Shown: piece by piece, positions 20,701 to 29,039 of the stretch | Numbering within the stretch: position 1 is the stretch's first letter | Layout: each line of letters begins with the position of its first letter | Assembly: GCA_002633025.1 (NCBI GenBank) | Contig: NMRB01001166.1 | Location: 104,362-168,361 of the forward strand | Length of the DNA: 64,000 nt | From: Notospermus geniculatus | Lineage: Eukaryota; Nemertea; Pilidiophora; Heteronemertea; Lineidae | Direction: 5' to 3' | The notes under the pieces: model-generated | Seen by the model: only the letters and a program-made list of their open reading frames with translations | Databases searched by the model: none | What the model was told of the DNA's origin: nothing | Made by a program: the position numbers and the translations under genes

Positions 20701-23700
20701 ACGAGTCCAGTGATGTCGATGAAACCGTTTGTGTTCAAGTCCACCGTTTCGATCTGATTGTTAGTTAACATACCTGTGCAAAAGATGACATTGACTACTT
20801 TCGAGGACTGTATGCTACGTCTACACTCTCCGGGGCGGGGGGGGGNNNNNNNNNNNNNNNNNNNNNNNNNNNNNNNNNNNNNNNNNNNNNNNNNNNNNNN
20901 NNNNNNNNNNNNNNNNNNNNNNNNNNNNNNNNNNNNNNNNNNNNNNNNNNNNNNNNNNNNNNNNNNNNNNNNNNNNNNNNNNNNNNNNNNNNNNNNNNNN
21001 NNNNNNNNNNNNNNNNNNNNNNNNNNNNNNNNNNNNNNNNNNNNNNNNNNNNNNNNNNNNNNNNNNNNNNNNNNNNNNNNNNNNNNNNNNNNNNNNNNNN
21101 NNNNNNNNNNNNNNNNNNNNNNNNNNNNNNNNNNNNATACCTACCAATTTGAAGCCTTCTCTCGCTTATATTTGTCGCCTTAAACACTATGCAAGAAAAT
21201 CAAGGCCCTTCTTGGAATTCGTTACAAAGCTACATGTAAGGTAATCTGGAGTTTTTGTTTTAGAAACGACCACCGGACTAGCCAGTAATGCTGAATTCAT
21301 GAACTTCCTGTTTGAAACTGATGGTAAGTAGTTGCAAACTAGCCACATGCATATATTCTACGAATTGAGTGCCTAAAAATCTAATAGTCGTCGGTTGATA
21401 CAGTGTACACCACTGGCCACCTGAATAATATGAGAAGAGGCCTACCAGCGGACGTCGGCTGTTTAAAAATCGCGTGGTTTGCATTACCATGAAATTTGCA
21501 ATACGAAGCAAATAATGCGAAAACGTCAAATTAATTGTACTTTTTCGTTGCACAATAGCCAAAAATATCGCCACTTCTAGATCAATCGACAAAACGAACC
21601 GTAAGTATATTATGTTTGCAGAAAAGTGATATTTAATTTTTTTCTGAATCGCCATCATACTATGTGTTCAGACTGGATGTCATCCGCTTATAGGCGTATT
21701 TGAGAGAAACCAACATACAGTGTTGTACGTGTATACATGCATTTGTTGTTCCTATACATCAGCTATATTCATATCCTCATCTTATGAGATCGCAGTGGTT
21801 TCAAATACGTCCAATGTGGAAATAATTTTCTGTAAAGGCAAAAGATGGTATCAATATTTTTCTCACTTAGGGCCCACTACTACACCGGCTAGCATTATCG
21901 AAACAGATGAACCTGTCTTTGTCACTGCAAGTAAGTAATCATGCACTACTGTGGAATGCTTCCATTCAAAGTTTGTATGTTTCAAACCATAAGTATATTG
22001 AACAGGTTTGTAGAATCAAAGAATATTTGATTATTAATGAATCACAACAATGTTCTTAGACCTTGGATATCGTCCGTTTTAGACGTATTTATAGAGAGAA
22101 ACCAGCACACAGTGTTGTACGTGTAATTGTATACATGCATTTGCTGTTCCAATACATCAGCCATATTCATATCCTCATCTTATGAGATCGCAGTTGCTTC
22201 AAATACGTTCAATGTGAATGATTTGGTGTAAAGGCAAAAGATGGTATCAATGCTTTATCTCACTTAGGGCCCACTACTACACCGGCTAGCATTATCGAGA
22301 CAGATAAACCTGTCTTTGCCACTGCAAGTAAGTAATTATTATGCACTACTTTGGAAGCTTCATTCAAAGTTTCCATGCTTCAAACTGTAAGAAGTTCCCC
22401 TGTAATTAATTGTGTATATCAAGTTTCGTGGCCAATTTTAACTTCATTAATGAAACCTTAGATTCTACACAAAATACATGTAAACATTTTAAAACTTTTT
22501 AGTAGAAAAATGCGGAGTAATTTATTGATGCATTCGTTCCATTTGGATCCCTATTTTATGTCAACCGTTGTTAATGCCCACTCCGATGAAGCCTACTGTT
22601 TTTTTCCAGGTACAACCACAAAATCAACGAAAATCATCGATAGAGATGAATCTTATCTGATCACTGCCAGTAAGTTGAAAGATTTTCAGTCTCTCAACGA
22701 TTATTTCGTGCTGGGGCAAAAGCAGATGTGGTCTCCAAGTTGGAAATGTTACCACGAAGATGCACCTGTCAATGACGAGCATCTCAGATGCTAGCCTAAA
22801 CTCGACCTTGGACTCATGCCTTTTACATGTAGATCCTTACAAGTCATTTCCTTTTTCTGAGAACCAAACTGTTGCAAATGACCTAAGAAATAAAAATTGG
22901 CCCTTACCAATGTTTCTTCATCTCTATTCATGAATGTTTTTGCGAATTTCATATCAGTGATTAAAGTATCGCTGGCAGTAAAAATGCCTATAGGGCTACA
23001 CTCTTAGCCGAAAAGGTTCTTTGGTGCCACACCAGGAGAACCCTCTGATTTAAGAACCTTCGGGTTGTTTAAGAACCTTTAGAGGTTCCAGATAGAACCT
23101 TTCTCTCAGAAAAGGGTTCTAACTGGAACCTTTATGGGTTCTTTGGCGACAGAAAGGTTCTATATGTAACCCTTTTGGGTTCTTTACAGAAGGTTCTATA
23201 TAGAACCCTGGGGTTCCTCTGGTGTGGCACAAAGAACCCCTAAAGAACCTTTTTGGCTAAGAGTGTACTCAATGAATTGCGTCATCCAATCATCAATACT
23301 GTTTTACCTTTATTTAGGGCCATCTACTTCCAAACCAATGAAATACATCGATACTGACAAGCCCATCCTTATCACGGGCAGTGAGTAGAAGTCGTTTTTC
23401 CGAAACGCCTTCTGTACAACTTACATCAAGGCGTCCTTATGTAGTTGTACTGGTAATGTATGCAATGTTGTGCATGAACGAATGTATCAGGAATGCATGT
23501 AATGCTGGCAAGTCATTCAAATGTTAATTGCGGAATAACGGTAACATTAACGACATCCCCTCGTTGTAAAAAGCACATTTTCTATTTACAACTGATTCTG
23601 ATCTGAAATTTGAACGGTATTACAGTAAGCAGTGTCTGATAGCCCATCTTTAAAAGTTGGCAAAAATCAACATTCCACTTCTTGCTTGAATCTGCCCAAA

Positions 23701-26700
23701 AGTAAGAACGATATCTCTTTTTTACCGAAACAGCTAGACATATTGGCCGTAAACCTGTCCCTGGAGTTAAACGTAAGTATAGCAACCTAAAACGGCACGA
23801 GTCGTTCCTTTTCTGGAAACAATGCGAAACAATATTGCCTGCCCGAGCCTTCTTCTGGTCCATCTGGACCTTGATGCGTTTGGCAGGTCTACCCCTTTTT
23901 GGTAGCCATGATTTCCCAGGCCGTTTTGGGACAAATATATACGGACGAATTAAAACGAGTCCAGTGATGTCGATGAAACCGTTTGTGTTCAAGTCCACCG
24001 TTTCGATCTGATTGTTAGTTAACATACCTGTGCAAAAGATGACATTGACTACTTTCGAGGACTGTATGCTACGTCTACACTCTCGGGGGGGGGGGGGGGG
24101 GCTATGTTTAAAACAACATGACCACATTACATGTCCCAGGATATCAATACCCATGGCAGAAGAATTACAATTTTGCATTGCAGAGTTGTTTTCAAAAAGA
24201 AAGCCAAACATCCTAGGATTCGGCAGTAAGTGATGCGATATTTAGGGACAGCACTGCGTCTAAATCAAAGTACATGTACATGTATAGATAGTTCGTACCA
24301 CTGATGATCAAATGGAACCACAACTCGCTGTGCACAAATATGCATGTCTCGGGACACACTGCTATCACCTATATCATTTTGCTGAGGCTCATTGCAGTAC
24401 GTGCCCATCTGGTGCTCACCAGTCTATCTGGCCTGACGGCCATCTAGCCTGGTTCGAATCCATCACATTTCCCGTTTCTGAGGGGGTGAGAGCCTCAGCC
24501 AATCATCGGGGCGCGAAGGAAAATCGACGTGCCAATCAAAATCCATGTTACAAATGCGAGCGTGAAGAGCAAAGAAAATGTCCAACGGTGATTTGTTTCG
24601 CGAGTTCTGATTGGCTCGGAGGCGGGGTCAAGTAGGGGTCAGGTTCATTAATAATTTATGCATTAACGGAAAAGATGACAGGATTCGGACAAGGCTAAAG
24701 ACGGAGTCGATAGCCTTGTTTGGACAAGATGTACGTGCCGGGGTGGTAACCTCTGTGAGATGGACACGATGTGCAAATATTAGCTATATACATGTAGTAC
24801 GAAGGAAACCGGTGGCTTTTGGATGTGATGAAGTTGGACAAGATGTAGCCTAGATCGAACTTTCAGTTCAGCGACAACCAATGCACGCAATGCAGTCTTG
24901 CATGCAATCTTGTGCTGGCGCAGCAAGAAAAAAAACGTGGAATTTACATGCTATCAAAAATATCTAGAATACTTTTGATGCTACTCGAACCGAGGCCCTA
25001 AAGGTACACCCCCCACGGGTAGCAGAGTGGGCTGCATTTTGCGTAGACATCAGTAATGTTCATAGCTGTGGCCTCATGAGCTTACGTTTTTGGTTGGACA
25101 ATAGGGAGGTTTCGAAATCAAACGATAAACGTAAACGTTAACGACAACGTTATTTTTGTACCGAAAATGCAATATAAAATCTGGCTAATGTGTAGTATGA
25201 AAAATAACGTTGTCGTAAAATTTACGCTTATCGTTTGATTTCGAAACCTCCGTATTAGCGCCGACTACTCTATAGGACATCACTTCGTCTTCGAGTGACT
25301 AGAAACTGCCTCACAAAAAAATATCTCACGATATACATGTATAATATCCAACACTGATGCACGATGATACAGACTTTTTCCCATTTTTCCGTTTCACCAC
25401 AGATGTTTTCAAAAAGCCCAATTTCACAGAACACAAAGTCGGAACTGACAGTAAGCAGGCATAGTAGCAAAGCAACAAACTTTTTTACATGACACTCATT
25501 GAGGCCGAATGAGTGTATGTCGTCCTGGGTGACCCTAATGTCACCCAGGACAAAACTGGGTGGCCCTAAACGTCCCCGAGCAAGGCTGGGTGACGTTTAG
25601 ACCCTAAACGTCACCCAGTTTGAAAATCGCGTACGAGGTTGGCGATCGATAGTGGAACGTCTGTCAGGTAGCGATCGCGAAATCATGGAAATGAACAAAC
25701 GTGATTTTGACGTTTTTGCATCAATAAAAATCAATAAAACCCGAATAAAACGGATTTCATACAGCAACATGCATCTCTTCACCGTCTGATGAGGAAGACC
25801 AAGGGCGCCAATTTGAACTCGATCAGATTCAGACATTTGCCTTACTACTATTTAATGATGAAGTTTAATACTCACCTGCAATACAGGTACCCAGCCCGCT
25901 ACAGGCGCGCTGGCAGTTCCCCCTGCCTGTGCACTTACACACATCCCTCGCAAACCACTTCAGCGATTATGGAACTTTAGACTCCATCCTTTAATAGCTG
26001 ATGTCTCCCATTTACTATTTCAACCAGGTTTTTCTTAACCTCACGACCTTTTGAGACAAACATCCCGTCCCTGTATGACGGAAGGCAGGTCAAAAACGGC
26101 CCCTTCAGGAACACGAATGTTTTGGGCGGCCATGATGGAGATGTCAGAATTCGTTTTCAGCTACACGAACAGCGTACCATTTACAGATTTTAAGATGGCG
26201 CGATTTTCAAACTGGTAACGTTTAGGGTCTAAACGACACCCAGCCTTGTTGTGGGGGACGTTTCAGGTCACTCAGTTGTGTTCTGGGTGACACTTAGGGT
26301 CACCCAGGACGACATTCACCCATTGGGCCCCATTGAGAGGAAAGACAGACGTTGTTCTCACAGTACGATCCATGCATTTTCAAAGTACCTGTACATTGAG
26401 TTGGACAACATAAGCAGTGTTTTCGTTTTTTGGATGTACATGTACATGTACATGTATAGTAAACAGTTTGAATTTTTCGCTTTAGAGCGAGACACTGCGA
26501 ATTTACTTCCACCTGAGCCTGACGTACAGATTGAAGAAATAATGACCCGGATTGAGCGCATCATCGATCTTATTTGGGAAGACGCCGGGGACAGCATCAA
26601 AAATGAAGAGATGAGGACGGAGTTCTGGGGCAAAATGAAATATCTTCCTGCACGACGTATGTTTTTTATGATCATTCGGCACAAGTTTCGTTTCACACCA

Positions 26701-27341
26701 TAGAGAAACCGATAGAATTTAATGTCCCCAACAATACATTTTAAAGGATTACCACTGAATTTGATTCTGGAAAGACAGAGACCCCTAATCTTGTGAAAAC
26801 GACAGATTTTCGATCCCAACCGGGGGTCTTCCTCAGGCACATTCTCGTAGAGATCCCAGACCTCTTGATTCGCTTCTGGGATCTCTACTAGAAAGTGCTT
26901 GAGGAAGCCCGGTTGAACTTAAACTTGTCATTTTGTGTGTCGTTTTTGTGCTGTATTTTGGATATGTGAAAACGACAGAGGGGTACATCAGGAAGACGGA
27001 GACAACAAGATTCTATCAGACCGGACTACCTGTAGTTTGCGATACTTTTATTCCAATTTGTTCTATTTGCAGTACGTTTCGCCTTTTTGAGTGGACCACG
27101 ATTTACATTGGTGCAGCTTTACCGTGATCTTCGCCAATGTCCACGAAGTGATTTTCAAAGGACATTTCCATGCGTTGCTAGTGCCGTGGACGCTGCCCAA
27201 GCGAACGGACAGAAATTTTTTGATAAATTCGCCAAGATAAATATACATCTTCTGAGAAAAATCGACAAAGAAGAAGAATTTGCAAAAGTTAAGAAATCCT
27301 ACGTTTATAGTGGTGTTCACAGCCATCATAGAGGGCGTTAG
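17635..27341 (+). CDS. Secreted protein built of phase-1 mini-exons (unrecognised)
   Basis: Coding exons as I splice them: 17635-17743, 18101-18160, 18403-18444, 18712-18771, 19214-19273, 19586-19645, 20054-20116, 20474-20512, [second set] 21264-21323, 21559-21600, 21871-21930, 22268-22327, 22610-22669, 23318-23380, 23734-23772, then 24184-24225, 25403-25450, 26486-26656, 27073-27341. Every junction is AG|GT and every intron is in phase 1, so all 19 exons join in one frame (1407 nt, 468 aa; 340 aa if the second set is an assembly duplicate). The first exon has a signal peptide (HALLFLLFVCVTSA then K). The middle is Thr/Pro and acidic modules of about 20 aa; the end is Lys-rich and helical. 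No family is recognised. Confidence 0.8.
18101..20512 (+). CDS. Mini-exon set, copy 1 (7 usable exons)
   Basis: Seven exons of 60, 42, 60, 60, 60, 63 and 39 bp, all phase 1-1. Three encode alignable modules: PTTTPASIIETDEPVFVTA (18712), TTKSTKIIDRDESYLITA (19586) and SSTFKPIKYVDTDKPILITG (20054), with the common pattern [ST]T..K/P..I-x-D-x-D/E-x-P/Y-[IFL]-[VI]-T. This suggests serial exon duplication. Compared with copy 2, the exon at 18712 has lost about 18 bp of the tract before its acceptor (gatcacttag in place of gatggtatca...ctcacttag), so it may be poorly recognised. Confidence 0.75.
19117..19213 (+). pseudogene. Partial duplicate mini-exon without a donor
   Basis: A copy of the following exon (19214-19273) with its own acceptor (ctcactcag) and a small internal duplication of cggcccactac. 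It breaks off at tttgtcac and runs directly into a repeat of the upstream intron end (tcaatgctttttctcacttag). It has no splice donor, and reading through into the next exon meets a stop. The second set (22268) lacks this duplicate. Confidence 0.7.
20846..21136. other. Assembly gap (291 N)
   Basis: The left side ends in a G-run (cggggcgggggggg). The sequence after the gap matches sequence starting near 17975 and not what should follow. The equivalent G-run in the second copy, at 24084-24101, is read through. Open frames across the N run are artefacts. Confidence 0.97.
21264..23772 (+). CDS. Mini-exon set, copy 2 (7 exons)
   Basis: Exons of 60, 42, 60, 60, 60, 63 and 39 bp with intact splice sites, phase 1-1, equivalent one to one to copy 1. 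Substitutions are mostly conservative (for example FKPIKYVDTD in copy 1 against SKPMKYIDTD here), as expected for alleles or young duplicates under constraint. All could be spliced onto either exon 1 or copy 1 without a frame change. Confidence 0.75.
22999..23265. mobile_element. 267-bp MITE with ggttctatatagaacc core, TA target
   Basis: Terminal inverted repeats cactcttagccgaaaaggtt (22999) and aacctttttggctaagagtg (to 23265), flanked by TA. The interior is full of nested ggttct/agaacc words. The matching intron in copy 1 (about 19985-20000) has no element, so the insertion differs between the two copies. Confidence 0.88.
24184..25450 (+). CDS. Linker mini-exons 24184-24225 and 25403-25450
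   Basis: 42 bp (LFSKRKPNILGFG) and 48 bp (VFKKPNFTEHKVGTD), both phase 1-1 with g/a|gtaagt or gtaagc donors. Acceptors are ttttgcattgcag and tttcaccacag. Both share a K-K/R-K-P-N core with the 39-bp exon (RHIGRKPVPGVK), so these may be diverged members of a second, basic module type. A different acceptor at 24140 would run into a stop, which is why the inner one was chosen. Confidence 0.6.
25104..25252. mobile_element. MITE, GGGAGGTT-type ends, TA target
   Basis: Ends gggaggtttcgaaatcaaac and gtttgatttcgaaacctccg between TA words. The interior carries cgttaacgacaacgtta. It is a close relative of 45168-45315 and shares end sequence with 2737-2875. It lies in the intron before the 48-bp exon. 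Confidence 0.85.
25495..26338. mobile_element. 844-bp foldback element with ~150-bp inverted ends
   Basis: Left end ctcattgaggccgaatgagt with internally repeated gtcacccag/ctgggtgac words. The right end is the complement (gacattcacccattgggccc then cattgag). The arms each run about 150 bp to gaaaatcgcg / cgcgattttc. The middle has no transposase. It lies in the intron before the first C-terminal exon; remnants also occur at about 39390-39600. Confidence 0.8.
26486..26656 (+). CDS. C-terminal exon A of the mini-exon gene
   Basis: 171 bp, phase 1-1. It encodes RDTANLLPPEPDVQIEEI and then an amphipathic, Glu/Arg-rich helix containing IIDLIWEDAGDSIKNEEM and ending FWGKMKYLPAR. Acceptor ttcgctttag, donor c|gtatgt. 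The helical segment with Trp at regular spacing suggests a packing domain, unlike the disordered Thr-rich modules. A broken copy exists at 39606-39693. Confidence 0.78.
26808..26925. repeat. Palindromic element with hammerhead-like core
   Basis: Arms ctcgtagagatcccaga / tctgggatctctactaga lie round a 15-bp loop. The left outer part on the minus strand reads cctgaggaagacccccggtt then gggatcgaaaa. That is CUGANGA, a paired stem, then GAAA, the shape of a hammerhead catalytic core. The right outer part is a decayed version (gcttgaggaagcccggttg). It sits in the intron between the two C-terminal exons. Confidence 0.55.
27073..27341 (+). CDS. C-terminal exon B with stop codon
   Basis: 269 bp from acceptor ctatttgcag to TAG at 27339-27341. 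It continues phase 1 as RFAFLSGPRFTLVQLYRDL, has two cysteines (in QCPRSD and FPCVAS), a Lys/Glu-rich helix and a His/Arg tail (SGVHSHHRGR). No conserved domain is recognised. No canonical aataaa was found in the next 100 bp. Two decayed copies lie at 39816-40110 and 40698-40880. Confidence 0.78.
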
Positions 27342-28525
27342 GTTGGGAGAACAATGAGGCAAACGATTAATTCTATAAATCTGCGGTCTGGAGATGGCCT
27401 TTTTTCATAAAGAATTGTAACCAGTTGACGCTGAATTCTATTTATTCCAATCTATCGCTGGCCTTGTGGAGAGAATCGTTGAAACAGCGGCGATGTCCAC
27501 CAAGAAGTAAGAGTGAATCGTTGATAACATTGTAGGCTCTCGATACTCTCAGAGGACTGTATTGTTCGAAGCTAGGACTGACGTGCAACAGCCACGCTTT
27601 AAATGACGATGTACCATGCTTACCTGTACTGCCGCTGATGACCGTAATCCTGATGAAAGATCCATCCGTGAAGGTTGTTGACCTCCATGCACAACACGAA
27701 TCAGACCACATATTAATCCTCGAATGTTTTCCGCAAGTTTAGACCCACTTTTTCCGCTCAGTCCGGAGCGACCGTGGTTGTCGCCGAAGACAGCGGCCGT
27801 GGCGGTACCGCTGTAACGTTTTTCAGTGTTCCCCATCTGCGAGTGTTCCCCTGCTATTGTCTGACGGAATAAGCCGCGACTCGACAATGGAGGACACACA
27901 GAGAAACGTGTCGATCTATCTGCCAGTGTTTCCAAAACAATAGAGGGAACACTGACACACGGAAATACTGAAAAACTTTACACCGCCACAACAACCATCA
28001 TACATGTACATACATGTACCAGGACTTCGGGGATTCAGAGAATAGTTACATTGTATGGTGCTTCAAAATTCATTTGCTGTACGCTGAGGTATTTCGGTTG
28101 TTCGTCTGTTATATCCCTTACACATGTACATGTACATTAGTCAATAAATTCCAGGTATCCTCATCAAGATTTTAACGTTGTTCACTACAATATATCACTG
28201 CCAAAACGCTGATGTAGGGCCTTTTACTAAATTTCAGTCAACAGGAGTTCCTGCAGCGCAATAGGTGCGTCATATGAATGAAGACTTAGCAATGCTTTTA
28301 CTTCAGATTTGTACAGATTGCCAAGTGCATTTGTATTGCAAAATTCAAGTCAAAGCATTTACTAGTCTTTATTCATATGACCCATTGACTGCCTAAGGAC
28401 ACCGCCAAGTTTTGGTGGTCATGGTGGTGATACAGGTTTCGTTGCCGCAAATACGAGAAAGTGAAAATACATATACCCGTCTGGACTTTTTTATTTACAA
28501 AAACATATTGCCTAATAAAATGAAT
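27342..28525. other. Intergenic interval
   Basis: Between convergent genes. Pieces at 27430-27530 and 28020-28170 recur at 40205-40345 and 41010-41240, so this spacer belongs to the duplicated block. A minus-strand frame at 27549-27935 with a donor-like g|gtaagc (27622) has no recognisable content. Nothing else was seen. Confidence 0.5.
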
Positions 28526-28528
28526 AAT

Positions 28529-28768
28529 AGGGCCGTTTAGACGACAGGCAAAAATCCACATGCGATCAGATCGAATCCGATTGTGGTTCAAAACTCTTGC
28601 GTGTAAACGCTACCCAATGCGGTCCAATGTGGATTTAAAATGGTCCCGAATCCACATTGGACCACATTCAAATCTCGTCTACACGCACATGACACCCGAT
28701 GCGGGTCGATCGGATCCAGTCGGATCTAGCCTGAATGTGTTTTTTTTGCTTGTCGTCTAAACGGCCCT
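28529..28768. mobile_element. 240-bp MITE (agggccgtttagacgac ends)
   Basis: Terminal inverted repeats agggccgtttagacgaca and tgtcgtctaaacggccct-like, with TA-containing flanks. A second inverted pair (ggtccaatgtggat / atccacattggacc) lies in the middle. No coding. Confidence 0.8.
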
Positions 28769-29039
28769 TATGAGTATTTTACATGATGAATTTGAAATAT
28801 ACAATCAGCAGAAGTCTTCATAATATGGATAAGTTCCTCGCTCGCTTATGAATTTTTGGTAAACACAATGATATTGCAATATTGTAGGTTTCCATGACTG
28901 CACATCATTTGAGCATACATCACATGTGTTTCGTTAGGACAGTTTTAAGCAGTATTGGATGGTCCGCATTGATTTGTAAAATGTAGGTAGTGTAGAATAC
29001 TCCACCTACACCCGTTCTGGCCGGTGGACGGATGTATGG

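Larger units (their letters stand above)
21137..24100. repeat. Second copy of 17975-20845 (duplication or other haplotype)
   Basis: Base for base similar to 17975-20845, with scattered substitutions, small indels, one extra MITE (22999-23265) and one fewer partial exon. It contains the same seven mini-exons at 21264, 21559, 21871, 22268, 22610, 23318 and 23734. Its start follows the gap directly, and it continues past the G-run into unique sequence. Two haplotypes laid end to end would give exactly this; a real tandem duplication cannot be excluded. Confidence 0.9.

Noticed and set aside
20758-21187. Open frames of 108-141 codons over the N-gap
   Set aside because: They are mostly unknown bases, and the two sides of the gap are not adjacent in the genome.
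24141-24225. Larger exon starting after atgtcccag
   Set aside because: In the phase required by the preceding exons it hits a stop before the donor. The inner acceptor at 24183 keeps the frame open.
27549-27935. Minus-strand frame of 128 codons with a donor-like site at 27622
   Set aside because: A splice donor is present, but no partner exon in a fitting phase and no recognisable content. Left as uncertain and not called.
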